Positions 44,227 through 54,027 of a DNA stretch of 64,000 bases are shown here, piece after piece. The stretch is from Barthelona sp. PCE (taxonomy: Eukaryota; Metamonada: BaSk clade). Positions within the stretch are counted from its first letter, which is position 1; the number at the start of each line of letters is the position of its first letter. The stretch lies in NCBI GenBank assembly GCA_040285745.1, contig JAUFOR010000001.1:310001-374000 (forward strand). The letters run 5' to 3'. The notes under the pieces are model-generated. The model did not search any database, was not told where the DNA came from, and worked only from the letters and a program-made list of their open reading frames with translations. A program made the translations under genes and the position numbers.

Positions 44227-45885
44227 TTAGTTGTAGTTGAAATAAGATCCACCAATGAACTCTCTAAGGATGGAATCCGGAGGTACAACAGATGCGGGAG
44301 CAGTTCTGAAAACATCCATAAATGCGAGAAGACGTTGAGCAGCACCATACTGACAAGAGTTGGGTGTGATGTTTTTAAGCAGAGGAGCAGCATAAGTCTT
44401 AAGAATAGGCATTTCGTACTCAATGGCTGAATTCATACAATAGTCAGCGAGACGTTGATATGTGTAAATTAGAATTTCTCCACGGAGAACAGATCCCCAA
44501 CGTTCCAGAGAAGCTTCTGCGCTGTAACCACGGAACTTAGCATCACGTACAATACGTCTAATAAGACGAGAATCAGAGGTAGCAATACGAGTGTGATCAT
44601 CAATGTTTAGCTGAGTGAGGGGAGAGATGAAAATCTTGAACTTCTGCTCACGAGGAATGGTCTCAGTGAGTCTCTCATTAAGAGCATGAAGACCCTCCAT
44701 AACAAGAATACCACCTTCAGGCATCTTAACGAAGTGACCGTAATCCTTACGGGTACCAGTCTTAAAATCAAAGATGGGAGTCTCAACCTCTTCACCGGCA
44801 ACAAGCTCTGCAAGTTGCTTATTCAAGTGGGGGAGGTCAAGTGCCTCAACGGCTTCGAAATCATACTCACCATCAGAGTCGAGAGGGGTATCAACACGGT
44901 TAACATAGTAATCATCGAGAGAGACGACAACGGGCTTTCTACCCATTGCGCGTAAATGTACAGAAAGACGCTTGGAAAAGGTTGTCTTGCCTGAAGAAGA
45001 GGGACCAGAGATGAGAATGAGTTTGTGATCACATGTGATGTTGTCAACGATTTGCATCAGCTGACGACGCATCCTGGCTTCAACAACAAGAACGAATTCC
45101 TTAAGAGTTCCACCGTTGGTGAGCTTCTGGTTGAGAGATGCAACAGATGTGCAGTCAATACACTCTCCCCACTTCTGATGAGCTTGGTAAGCATTGTACA
45201 AGTTCTCGTTATCAACGAAAGGAGTAAGACAGTTGGGGGTCTTGGTACCAGGGTAGTGAGTAGTGAGACCGTTACGGTACTTACGGACATCCCAATGCTT
45301 GATGATTCCGGTTGAAGAGACAAGAGGGGAGAACCATCTGTCCTTGAATCCGTTACAAACGTTCATGAAAACACGAGCGTGGTTGTGTGTCTTGAGTAAA
45401 TCGGCTGCAAGAGGCATATTGGAGTTCTCACACCAGCTGATTGCCTCTTGATAAGAGAGAGCGGCCCTGCGAATGGCGTAGTTGGAGTCAATGATAACCT
45501 TCATGGTATCACGGATCATATCAATCTCCTCTTCTGGAACTTCATCCATACCTTCAAAAGTCCAGAACAATGAGTGACCAATAGTGTGTGAAATGACACA
45601 ACGACGGCCAGGGAAAAGCTCTTGACATGCCATAACAAAAACAAAACTCAAACTGCGACGGAAAACCTGAGAACCAGTATGACAATCACCATAAATTGGT
45701 CTGCATTCACATGAGATGTCCAATCTATCATTCAGAGACATCATCTTGTTGCTGCAATATACAGCAAGTAAAGGAAGCTCGTTATCATGGAAAGACTTAG
45801 GAATGATATCACGAACAAAAGTTCCAACTGGGAAACTACGTGCCTCGATCCCGTCAGGGTAAGTGATCTGCATAGTTGAGTGCAT
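44227..45885 (-). CDS. TGS-domain uridine kinase-like ATPase
   Basis: A 552-residue protein with an N-terminal TGS domain (about 5-65), a ThrRS-like second additional domain (about 85-175, containing HTIGHS), and a C-terminal phosphoribulokinase/uridine kinase domain with P-loop GPSSSGKTTFSKRL (near 295), the DDYYVNR substrate loop and IARL-like RIATSDSRLIRRIVRD. The TGS-SAD-uridine kinase fusion is known from protists and from some Firmicutes and Thermotogae. Uridine or cytidine phosphorylation is the family prediction; whether the TGS/SAD part binds RNA or nucleotides is unknown. All motor residues of the kinase look intact. The ATG at 45885 opens on MHSTMQITYPDG, the natural TGS start. Confidence 0.88.
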   Translation of the reverse strand: MHSTMQITYPDGIEARSFPVGTFVRDIIPKSFHDNELPLLAVYCSNKMMSLNDRLDISCECRPIYGDCHTGSQVFRRSLSFVFVMACQELFPGRRCVISHTIGHSLFWTFEGMDEVPEEEIDMIRDTMKVIIDSNYAIRRAALSYQEAISWCENSNMPLAADLLKTHNHARVFMNVCNGFKDRWFSPLVSSTGIIKHWDVRKYRNGLTTHYPGTKTPNCLTPFVDNENLYNAYQAHQKWGECIDCTSVASLNQKLTNGGTLKEFVLVVEARMRRQLMQIVDNITCDHKLILISGPSSSGKTTFSKRLSVHLRAMGRKPVVVSLDDYYVNRVDTPLDSDGEYDFEAVEALDLPHLNKQLAELVAGEEVETPIFDFKTGTRKDYGHFVKMPEGGILVMEGLHALNERLTETIPREQKFKIFISPLTQLNIDDHTRIATSDSRLIRRIVRDAKFRGYSAEASLERWGSVLRGEILIYTYQRLADYCMNSAIEYEMPILKTYAAPLLKNITPNSCQYGAAQRLLAFMDVFRTAPASVVPPDSILREFIGGSYFNYN

Positions 45886-46185
45886 AATAATAATAGGAGG
45901 TTAACTAAATTGGGTTAGAAAACAAATACGGGTTGCTTTATGTGTGACTACGTATTACAGACCTTTACCAGTAGTTGCTGCCAATGTTAAAAAGCTGTAA
46001 TGGAAGCAGATAGTTGTGGCCTGCGCAGAAGTAGAGATTTCTTTAAACTTTTTTGTGGTCCTAATTATGTTGGGCTTTACAGGTGTGTACAGCTTTTACT
46101 GGCCAGAAACTCATCGATAACCACGCCATATTTACCATAAAGTGATATTCTATTGTTTTAATTTCTTTCCTCTTTATTATCTTTA
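45886..46185. other. Divergent intergenic region
   Basis: A 300-bp gap between the divergent uridine kinase-like and MEMO1 genes. It contains one more GCAGATA (46006-46012) like those near H4, and a pyrimidine-rich tract just before the MEMO1 ATG. No tRNA or small gene is seen. Confidence 0.4.
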
Positions 46186-47061
46186 ATGAAGCAGTCGGTA
46201 CGTGCGACCAACTTTTCTGGCTCCTGGTACCCAGATTCAGGGCTTGACGATGTCATTGAAGATCTGTTAGGAAACGTTTCTAATGATGATACTGTACCTG
46301 CAAAAATCATCATTTCACCTCATGCCGGGTACTCCTATTCGGCGCAGACCGCGGCATATGGCTTTTCTAAGCTGAACACTGATGTGGAAACCATCTTTGT
46401 TCTTGCACCCAACCATAGGGCTAGTTTGGTAACTGTAAGCATCACACCCTCAGATTTTGTCGAAACTCCGATCGGAAACATCCCAGTTGACAAGGATGTA
46501 CGCTCAGAATTATTAGATACTGGTCTGTTTAATGAACTTTCTCCATTTCAAGATACAAATGAACATTCTCATGAGTTACAGTTTCCATTCTTGAAGCATT
46601 TAATGAACAAAACTCAAACAGATTTCAAGATTCTACCAATGCTAGTACCTTCTTTGCAGTCAGGGAAATTGGAAGATGTAGCTAATGCTTTGTTACCTTA
46701 TTTTGAGAGCAATAAGTTTGCATTTGTCATTAGTTCAGACTTTTGTCACTACGGTAAAGCATTTGGGTATGTGTTACCTGCTTCTAAGACTAAGGATCAA
46801 CCATTGCACAAAGCCATCGAGGAATTAGATCTTCGCGGTGCCGCAACAATAGGGTCAGGTTATGATGCGTTTTATCAGTATATTACCGAAACAGAAAATA
46901 CTATTTGTGGTCGTAATCCTATTCTAGTTATGTTAAAAACCATAAAAATTTCAAGCAAAGAAGGTGAATGGAAGGTTTTGAACTATTCACAGTCGAACCC
47001 ATGCCGAAATAATTTTGATAGATCCGTGAGTTATTGTTCCATGGCATTTTTTGAAGAATAA
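46186..47061 (+). CDS. MEMO1: MEMO1 family protein
   Basis: A 291-residue MEMO protein, close to the human length of 297. Conserved blocks: ATNFSGSWYPDS at the N-terminus, IISPHAGYSYSAQTAAYGF (near 45), LAPNHR (near 78), HSHELQFPFL (near 125), VISSDFCHYG (near 185) and CGRNPILVML (near 245). The His/His/Cys cluster that binds metal in this dioxygenase-like fold is present. In animals MEMO1 handles copper or iron and affects ErbB signalling and motility; in protists its role is unknown. It ends 49 bp before the start of the next gene. Confidence 0.95.
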   Translation: MKQSVRATNFSGSWYPDSGLDDVIEDLLGNVSNDDTVPAKIIISPHAGYSYSAQTAAYGFSKLNTDVETIFVLAPNHRASLVTVSITPSDFVETPIGNIPVDKDVRSELLDTGLFNELSPFQDTNEHSHELQFPFLKHLMNKTQTDFKILPMLVPSLQSGKLEDVANALLPYFESNKFAFVISSDFCHYGKAFGYVLPASKTKDQPLHKAIEELDLRGAATIGSGYDAFYQYITETENTICGRNPILVMLKTIKISSKEGEWKVLNYSQSNPCRNNFDRSVSYCSMAFFEE

Positions 47062-47110
47062 AAATTGTTTGTTGATTTATGACTGTTTTACTGTTTTGAA
47101 TGTTTTAAAC

Positions 47111-49183
47111 ATGAAAATTAGGGTTTTATTCACGCTTTTGTTGATACAAATCGTTCTTGTTGCATCATTTGACGAAATCGATGATTTATTGATTCCTACA
47201 GAAGAATTAGCACGTTTTGGGTTTATCAAAACTGTGGAAAACACTTGGAGGGAGCATTACCAAATGCTGAAAGACGCAAAAGAGATCGGAGAATTTCCTG
47301 CTTCGTTCGATGAAATTCCTCAGTTTAAGATGGAGTATAAGATTTATATTCAGTATATAGGGTTTTCGGGCCCATATAGAGACCTTATACATAAAGAGTC
47401 GATAGAAGAAGATGTTTCTGCACTGTTAAGTGACAAAGAAGTGAAATTGCATCTTGATGATATGCGTATGTTCACTTCTTTTGAGATATTCTCTCATTTT
47501 GCAGAACCTGCCGAAGAAGAAACAGTTCTTTCTGGAATTCGTGAACATTTTTCCACAATTGAAGATGATGAAAATGGAGTTAAACATTTAGATTATCGTT
47601 ATGTCGAAGCAGTTTTGAATGATCATTATGCAGACAATATGGAATCCCAGGCAAATGAAAGTATGATCATATATATTTTAAATACGCAACTTTTACATGA
47701 ATATGATTATGTTATTGATACATCCTGTTATGGACAAACATTTTATTCAACAGATCTAAGGAACCCCTTCATATGGATAGACACGTCAGTATATAAGCTG
47801 GAAATACATAATACAATGCAGCATCATTCAAGTACAATCGTTAGTTATCTGCAACCCTTGATTTCAAATTTTGTATTTATATCTGAGTTATCAGAAAAAC
47901 CTCCAAGGTTTGATGACACAGACGGTATTGGATTTTCTTCATTGATCTCTTCACATATAAGTTCTGTAATACATAGTTTATTATTGAGCGATGTTCCAGC
48001 TCTAGATGTTGTTGAGCATATTCAGATTGGTTATTCGCTTTACACTGATCATGACATAGATAAAGACAAGCATATTGATAAAATGGGTCATATAATGGAG
48101 CGACTGAGGAATTTATTACCTTGGGGCAGGATGTCACATATATTCAAAGGTGTTTCTGACACTAATGATTTAACATTAGTGGGGACTGTTCTTAAAGCCA
48201 GTCAGCGAGCACGGGCTGAATACTTTGCGGCGGTAGACGATGGCAGCTTTTCAGTTTACTATGATATACAGTCACTGAAGGTTGGCTTAGAGCGGTTATA
48301 TGGTGCAAAAAGGTTTAATTCACATGTTTGTGAACAGTATCGTTCCACTATCGATTCAAATCTTATTCAGGATTGTTCAGCGTTTTCTACTTCCAACGTC
48401 ATTCTTGCACTTTTTCAAACTGATAAAGATGATTTTGTGCTGTTCGATGATCACTTGAAGACATTCACACATTCTTTATCGGAAGACGAATTCGTTAAGG
48501 TTATATTGGACTTAACCTACACTGACGCATCTTTTTCATCTGGATGTACATGCAACGGCCGTCATATGAAGAGTGAATACTTGAACGACTATGAAAAGAG
48601 CTCTTTATTGGCAATGATGAAGTCAATATTTGGTATTGATGAAGCAAAAACATATCATGCTTCCAACTCAATTTTCAATTATCTAGCAACCGATACAGGT
48701 ATAACGCTTTTTGATCGATTAACGGCGCTGAGAAACGTGTTGATGAACGAAATTCATGAAATTTTTGAAGAAATCAAAGGATTTTATTCAGTATTGGAGT
48801 CTTTTAAAACGAATAATTCATCACAACCATTATCGTTCATACCTTCAAATGAACGTAAAATTTTGGTGGGCCACATGCAGCTTTTGTTATGGAGAATAGA
48901 AAGAAGTGTTTCAATGTTACATCCGACACGTCGAGTTGAACATGATGTTGTTTACATGGAAATGCATCTATTTTTTGCAAAATTACACGCAAAGAAAGTT
49001 GATGAGGTATGGAAAATGTATTCTTCAAGAGCACAGGTATCAACAGTTTGTGAAACGTCAATGTCAAGCAAATGGGTGTTTATTTTTTGGATCCTAATAA
49101 TAACAACTATTTTAGTTATTCTTGTATTCATCCTCTTCACATTTTTTGAGTCTAAAAAACTGTTGCATAAGAAGAATAAGTAA
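47111..49183 (+). CDS. Orphan ER-type type I membrane protein with KKxx tail
   Basis: A 690-residue protein. ATG 47111 starts a signal peptide (MKIRVLFTLLLIQIVLVAS); upstream in-frame codons overlap MEMO1 and are non-ATG. The lumenal part of about 630 residues is followed by one transmembrane helix (WVFIFWILIITTILVILVFI) and a short tail ending KKLLHKKNK. Lysines at -3 and -4 make a classical dilysine ER-retrieval signal, so residence in the ER or early Golgi is predicted. A CTCNGRHM block around residue 477 and two NxS/T sites are visible. I do not recognise the family with certainty; a tentative resemblance to the uncharacterised plant and protist DUF7906 membrane proteins should be tested. 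Confidence 0.8.
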   Translation: MKIRVLFTLLLIQIVLVASFDEIDDLLIPTEELARFGFIKTVENTWREHYQMLKDAKEIGEFPASFDEIPQFKMEYKIYIQYIGFSGPYRDLIHKESIEEDVSALLSDKEVKLHLDDMRMFTSFEIFSHFAEPAEEETVLSGIREHFSTIEDDENGVKHLDYRYVEAVLNDHYADNMESQANESMIIYILNTQLLHEYDYVIDTSCYGQTFYSTDLRNPFIWIDTSVYKLEIHNTMQHHSSTIVSYLQPLISNFVFISELSEKPPRFDDTDGIGFSSLISSHISSVIHSLLLSDVPALDVVEHIQIGYSLYTDHDIDKDKHIDKMGHIMERLRNLLPWGRMSHIFKGVSDTNDLTLVGTVLKASQRARAEYFAAVDDGSFSVYYDIQSLKVGLERLYGAKRFNSHVCEQYRSTIDSNLIQDCSAFSTSNVILALFQTDKDDFVLFDDHLKTFTHSLSEDEFVKVILDLTYTDASFSSGCTCNGRHMKSEYLNDYEKSSLLAMMKSIFGIDEAKTYHASNSIFNYLATDTGITLFDRLTALRNVLMNEIHEIFEEIKGFYSVLESFKTNNSSQPLSFIPSNERKILVGHMQLLLWRIERSVSMLHPTRRVEHDVVYMEMHLFFAKLHAKKVDEVWKMYSSRAQVSTVCETSMSSKWVFIFWILIITTILVILVFILFTFFESKKLLHKKNK

Positions 49184-49185
49184 TC

Positions 49186-50067
49186 TTATGAATGTGTAAC
49201 TTTTATGCTTCCTAGTTTAATCATTGAATTATTAAAGACAACTACTTTTCCGTTAACTATATCAGAAATGAATATAAAATTGTTCAAAATTGCAATATCA
49301 TTAGCTGTTATATGGTCTAAAGTAAAACGATCAGCATTCTTTGTTGATAATGATTTCCTCATAACTTTTCCACTATCTAACAAGCAAAATACATCATCAC
49401 CACACACAACTGCATTTCTTATCACACTTTTCATTTCTATGCTTCTCACTTTTAGTGTTTTCAAAAATATGCTAATTTCTTTGGGTGTTACACAAATCCA
49501 GTACTTTCTGTCATTGAGAGTTCTTGTTAGTAACGAGCGAATGGTTGCTGTGTTATCCAAGGAATCTATACTTTCCACATGCCATAATGGTTCAATTTCA
49601 TCAATTTCAGACTGCAAGAACTCTGCATGATAACAACCATTATTTGTTGTTATAACAACCTCCTTCTCGGATACACAATGCATCTTATACACAGCAGATA
49701 CATCTAAATTGAAAATGGGAGTGATAGTTGTACCATCACCATAATAAATTACTATCTTGCCACCCTCACTTACAGCAATAAAAGTTATGCTCTTGTATCT
49801 ACATGCACTTAGAGCATATTTACCTTCAGAAAGAAAGTTCCCACGTCGATCAAACAACTGATATGCATTTAACTCATTTGAAAAGCGACAAAAACAATTC
49901 TGTGATGACCACATAACGCAACTGGCCTCTATCTGAAGCCCAAATGTGCGAAAATCATACTCAAAGTACTCTTGAGGTATGTGGACATTTTTCACAACAT
50001 GCAATATGTTTCCCACCAAAATTGAAACGGAAGTGCTGTTGGCCGATGGAATGAACGTGATCATCAT
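49186..50067 (-). CDS. Hypothetical beta-propeller-like protein
   Basis: A 293-residue protein, not recognised. It consists of short hydrophobic strands with turns (VSEGGKIVIYYGDGTT, EVVITTNNGCY, IAILNNFIFISDIVNGKVVVFN) that suggest a WD-like or similar beta-propeller of roughly five blades. There is no signal peptide and no transmembrane segment. The first ATG is at 50067; the frame before it opens only on TTG. The stop is 2 bp from the stop of the preceding convergent gene, and the start is about 100 bp from the divergent axis-like gene. Confidence 0.65.
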   Translation of the reverse strand: MMITFIPSANSTSVSILVGNILHVVKNVHIPQEYFEYDFRTFGLQIEASCVMWSSQNCFCRFSNELNAYQLFDRRGNFLSEGKYALSACRYKSITFIAVSEGGKIVIYYGDGTTITPIFNLDVSAVYKMHCVSEKEVVITTNNGCYHAEFLQSEIDEIEPLWHVESIDSLDNTATIRSLLTRTLNDRKYWICVTPKEISIFLKTLKVRSIEMKSVIRNAVVCGDDVFCLLDSGKVMRKSLSTKNADRFTLDHITANDIAILNNFIFISDIVNGKVVVFNNSMIKLGSIKVTHS

Positions 50068-50167
50068 GCTCAAATATCGAAATAGGAAGAAATCTCAACA
50101 ACACCTGTAAGTTATTCCATCACCCTTTTGGCTTATTTATTTTTGCATAAACGGAGTTTTTTGAACA

Positions 50168-51740
50168 ATGGTTTGTTTTTGGGATTTTAGAGGGGAATAT
50201 TGATGTTTAGTTAACTGCTGAAGAATCTGAAGAATTGCGCAGTATTTCTGCTGATCCGATTGTTTTAACGGATGTGAAGCTCAATGAGTGGTGCCAGTTA
50301 CTGATCAGTTCACTTGAAGAAGGGAATATACTAGGATTCTTTTCTTTTATTAGTGTTTTTCACAATCAGATTAGAAATAGGGGCAGTTTTCCCAGATTTT
50401 GTGGTAAGGTATTCGGAACTTTGTGTAGTTGTGCATCTATACTATCAGATATGCGAGTTTTTGAGCACTGCACAATTGTAACCGACTTTTTACTCTGTCT
50501 ACGGGCTTGTTTCACATGTGTAGATACCAAAAGGGTTGATAAGACCCACGTGAAGCTTATATTTGATCTCATTAAAGTACTATTGTGTGATTTACTCTTT
50601 GACCACATCACTGTTTTTTTTGAGCTAATTCACTTTATCCACTGTTTGTTATTTGATATGAATAATAGTGACATCACCAGGTCTTGGAACACATATATTG
50701 AAAATAATGATCATGTTCTTGATATCTTTAACCGTGCTTTTAACCACCAGAGTTTTTCGGAACCTTTTTGCTTGAATCATCTCATTGATATTCGCACCTT
50801 CTCCTGTTCTAACTCTGTGTTAATTGAAGACGAACTGAGGAAGAAGGTACATGATAAGAGATCGATAATATTATTACCAAATTCTGTTTTAGTTTTGTCT
50901 AACAATGAAGTAGTTAAAGTTAAGTCTATTCTTTATAACAGTGATTTCATTTGCTTTAAATTGCAGTCGTCCAAGCTTTTTTCATTCCAAAAAGAAATAA
51001 CATTTCCTTTGTTTGCACTTGATGTTACAAAATTCAATACCAATGTTTTTGTTTTGGTTTTTTCAGGGTTTCTACCTAATTTTGAACTCTGCTCATACCA
51101 AGATAAATGTAGTATGCTTTCTATCTCGTGCCAACCGAATTTTAGAGATGAAAATAAGAAGTTTGTTGACTTGTTAAACGGAAGTGTTGGCAAACATAAT
51201 GATACCGTTATGAGATCGAACAGATCCTTCCAGTCCAATAAGGTTAGTGAGGCATCTATGGCACTATGCGAGTCTGAAGAGGTACATGTACCTCTGCCTA
51301 CACTGGATCATAAGCGTAAAGCAAGTGAGGTTGTATCCAATGTGGACAGTCATAAAATAGCTTCAAAAAGTGTTTACATCCCGTCACTCTCGCCAGAGGA
51401 AGATGACGCAGACGATGATAGTTCCTTGTTAGAGCAGCTTGAAGAGGAAGTGACAAGAAAACAGTTTGGGAAGGGGTTCAAATTTACTCTTGATGATGTC
51501 ATGGAAACAGTAACTTCTAGCATGTCTAGACTTGTATCAAACGTCAAAAACGAGGTAATGAAAGAAATGAAGAGACACATTGAAGAATGGGATGTGTCTG
51601 TCCATAATATTAGTATGATACTAGATGAGCAAGTTGATTTGTGTCTAAAAATGAAAGCTGAGCTTAGCAAGTTACCCAAACAGTCCAAAAAGAACTATAA
51701 ATCCGTTAAAAAGGTTTTTGAGAAAGTAAATAAGGAATAA
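50168..51740 (+). CDS. Orphan nuclear-type protein, candidate meiotic chromosome-axis component
   Basis: From 50211 the frame is open for 510 codons to 51740, but it has no ATG for about 80 codons and an in-frame TAG at 50208-50210. A 40-nt intron 50171-50210 (GTTTGT...TGATGTTTAG) would attach the ATG at 50168 in phase 0. The protein has a helical N-terminal half (about 1-190), a strand-rich block (about 215-300), a Ser/acidic linker with KRKAS (350-400, SPEEDDADDDSS) and a C-terminal coiled coil (about 415-510). That layout (ARM-like, PH-like, linker, coiled coil) is the one described for SYCP2/Red1-type axis cores. No diagnostic motif was recognised, so the function is only a hypothesis. 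Its stop is 1 bp from the next gene's stop. Confidence 0.55.
50171..50210 (+). other. Probable 40-nt intron directly after the start codon
   Basis: The donor GTTTGT follows ATG 50168-50170, and the acceptor GAATATTGATGTTTAG resembles the p23 acceptor TATTAATATTTAG. Removing it gives ATG joined in frame to TTAACTGCTG. Without splicing the frame has an in-frame TAG at 50208-50210. Confidence 0.45.
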
Positions 51741-51741
51741 A

Positions 51742-52695
51742 TTATCTTGGTGTAATTGGCGGACTAACATTATTCATCATCTCAGATATTCTATTGCGGC
51801 TATCTTCGTCAAGCAGTTTTGCCTTTGCATTGATACGATTGTAGTGTACACCTAAGACTTCTGACGCCCGTGCCTTGAACTGTTCCATCTCGATATCAAC
51901 CAGCTCTCTAATTGTGTCCTTGTAAATCTTCATTATAGTGTTTTTGAACAGACTCAGTGTTGATGGTGAGAATGTTAACATATACTTGCTGTGAACTTGA
52001 TTGATGGAGCTAACATAATCCTTAATGAATGAGTCACATCTCCTTAGGATAACTCTCTTATCGAACTCACTGTCTTTGGAATCTGCAAACACCCGCAGAG
52101 GATTGGTAATGACACTTGCTTCATGCTGTAAATCATTCAACTTATATGACTCCACTTCTTCATCTTTCTCATCCTCAATCCCATCTAACAATGACGCCTG
52201 TGTCACCTGTTGCAATGCGCTTTTCTCGAGCTGGCTGTATGTATCTTTAATCATTTCAAACAGACGACTTTCCTTTGCTTTGATTGCGACTGTGATCTTC
52301 TGCAATACATTCTCTTTTTCTTTTTCTAATTTAGTGAGGATCTGCCCTGTAAGTGTGAAAGATTCGTTGCTCGGTGCCTTCCTTTTTAATCGAAGGACCT
52401 GCTGTCTTCTAGGCTCCCTTTTCTTTATGTTAGAATACTTCTTTTCAATATCGTCAATACGGTGTTCAACGCTACTGATGCGCTTAGTTAGCTTTAAACG
52501 ACGCTCTTGATGATAGTGATCAGACTTCTTTTGAATATCGAGTTCATTCTGTTTTAACTGAGCCATCTGAGCCAGTCTAGTTTGAAAACTTAGACCGTGC
52601 TGCAATGAACCCAGAAAAGCTGGTTGAGAAGATGTTCTACGATTAGTAGTATTGGAACTTAATCTACGTTTCTCTTTTCGTAAATGATATGGCAT
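51742..52695 (-). CDS. Hypothetical coiled-coil protein
   Basis: A 317-residue hydrophilic protein, not recognised. The N-terminus is basic and Ser/Thr-rich (RKEKRRLSS), the middle is a long coiled coil (about 50-165) with many Lys/Glu, an acidic spacer follows (DEKDEEVESY), then a second helical region (210-305). The tail ends in SPPITPR, two minimal proline-directed kinase sites. A nuclear or cytoskeletal role is plausible. It converges on the axis-like gene with 1 bp between the stops and diverges from Leo1 across 120 bp. Confidence 0.65.
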   Translation of the reverse strand: MPYHLRKEKRRLSSNTTNRRTSSQPAFLGSLQHGLSFQTRLAQMAQLKQNELDIQKKSDHYHQERRLKLTKRISSVEHRIDDIEKKYSNIKKREPRRQQVLRLKRKAPSNESFTLTGQILTKLEKEKENVLQKITVAIKAKESRLFEMIKDTYSQLEKSALQQVTQASLLDGIEDEKDEEVESYKLNDLQHEASVITNPLRVFADSKDSEFDKRVILRRCDSFIKDYVSSINQVHSKYMLTFSPSTLSLFKNTIMKIYKDTIRELVDIEMEQFKARASEVLGVHYNRINAKAKLLDEDSRNRISEMMNNVSPPITPR

Positions 52696-52815
52696 TTATG
52701 ATGTGTGTGCCCAAAATAAAACACGGTACGAAGCGAAAAAACGTCGTGTACTTGAAATGGGTATACTTTCCTTAAACATTCTGTTCTAGCATTTACCACC
52801 CTTTCTAAATTCAAG

Positions 52816-53835
52816 ATGAGTTTTGAGGAGGATTTCGTTCCAGCCAACCCATCTATCACAAACATTACTAGTGAACCTATCGAAAGTGAACCAGAAGATG
52901 TTGTTACTGAGCAAGTAGATGAGACAGAACCCGTTGAACCCACAGTTGAGAACGAGAGCATCGGTATGGTTACTGTAGAAGATACTGAGAATGTTACAGA
53001 GGAGACAAAATCTGTTGAATCTATTCCATCTGAAACAGAAGAGGAAGAAGAAGAAGACCAAGAGGAAGAAGGTGTCGTCAATAGTTTATTGGATGAAGAT
53101 TTATCTGTAGCTGAAGAAGACGAGGAAGAAGAAGAAGAAGAAGATTTCAGTGAATCTGATGAGGCAGTTCTTGAGAGGGAACGTAAAGAACATGAAGATA
53201 AACGTAAACTTATGGAAACGATTTTCCGAGATGATTTTGTTGGAAGTGATGAAGAATATTCTGATGAAGAACAAGAGATGACGTTACAGGACCGCATGAA
53301 CAGCATGCAGTCACAACCAAGTCAAATGAACCAGACTGTTGAAACTGATGTAGATATTGATATCACTGACCATAATCCTGTTTTTGAACAAGACAGTTCA
53401 TTGCATGTTTTCAAGCCACGTAGTGTTAGATTTGCACCAGATGTGTTTGATCCCAGATCTGTTGATCAGGTTGAACAATGGGTACAGGTTGAAAACAAGA
53501 AGACTATCTTTGGGTTTGATAAGATCAGATACAAAAACGATGGTTCCACAAATGCACGCGTTGTTAAGTGGTCGAATGGTACTAAAACTTTGCATATTGG
53601 TGATGAAATTTTTATGATTAAAGAAAGAAAGAATCAAAAAAGGCAACATGTATATGTTTTAAAGGATGAACACGTTCAAGGTTCAGAGGTGAACTCTTCA
53701 TTCATCATTACAAAGAAGTTAGGTGGTACAGATCCTAATTCCATCAAATCTTTTTCAGTTTCTGCAACAAAGAACCAAAAAGGATCTGAGGTGGAGTCAA
53801 TTGCTCTCACGTCCACGTTTTTGGAGAACAAGTAA
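52816..53835 (+). CDS. LEO1: Paf1-complex subunit Leo1
   Basis: A 339-residue protein. The first half is a long acidic, Glu-rich low-complexity region (about 15-165) with short basic patches. The second half contains the Leo1 domain: RSVRFAPDVFDP (about 201-212), RYKNDGSTNARVVKWSNGTKTLHIGDEIF (about 236-264, the hallmark N-x-R-V-V-K-W-S-N/D-G block) and a C-terminal beta-rich segment. Leo1 is part of the Paf1 complex that travels with RNA polymerase II and promotes H2B ubiquitylation and H3K4/K36 methylation. The very short C-terminal region after the domain is normal for protists. The minus-strand Ser-rich frame over this gene is a shadow of the acidic codons. Confidence 0.87.
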   Translation: MSFEEDFVPANPSITNITSEPIESEPEDVVTEQVDETEPVEPTVENESIGMVTVEDTENVTEETKSVESIPSETEEEEEEDQEEEGVVNSLLDEDLSVAEEDEEEEEEEDFSESDEAVLERERKEHEDKRKLMETIFRDDFVGSDEEYSDEEQEMTLQDRMNSMQSQPSQMNQTVETDVDIDITDHNPVFEQDSSLHVFKPRSVRFAPDVFDPRSVDQVEQWVQVENKKTIFGFDKIRYKNDGSTNARVVKWSNGTKTLHIGDEIFMIKERKNQKRQHVYVLKDEHVQGSEVNSSFIITKKLGGTDPNSIKSFSVSATKNQKGSEVESIALTSTFLENK

Positions 53836-54027
53836 ACATTAACAAGGTAAATTAAATTTTATATAGACAGGTGATGTTAATAAGCAGCAATATGTTTTTT
53901 CATAATACGAAAGCGAACTTTTGGTTGTGAAACAACATTTTTTGAAATAAAAATACTGAATTAACATTAGCCAGAATTCATTTCGTGTTTTTCCACCTTT
54001 TCACTTTATTTCGAATTCAAGACAAAC

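Noticed and set aside
50107-50210. Intron with GTAAGT donor upstream of the axis-like gene
   Set aside because: Joining any upstream ATG through this donor gives an immediate stop; it could only be a 5'UTR intron.
52659-53306. Ser-rich 215-residue minus-strand ORF
   Set aside because: It is the antisense of the Glu-rich codons of Leo1; low-complexity shadow.
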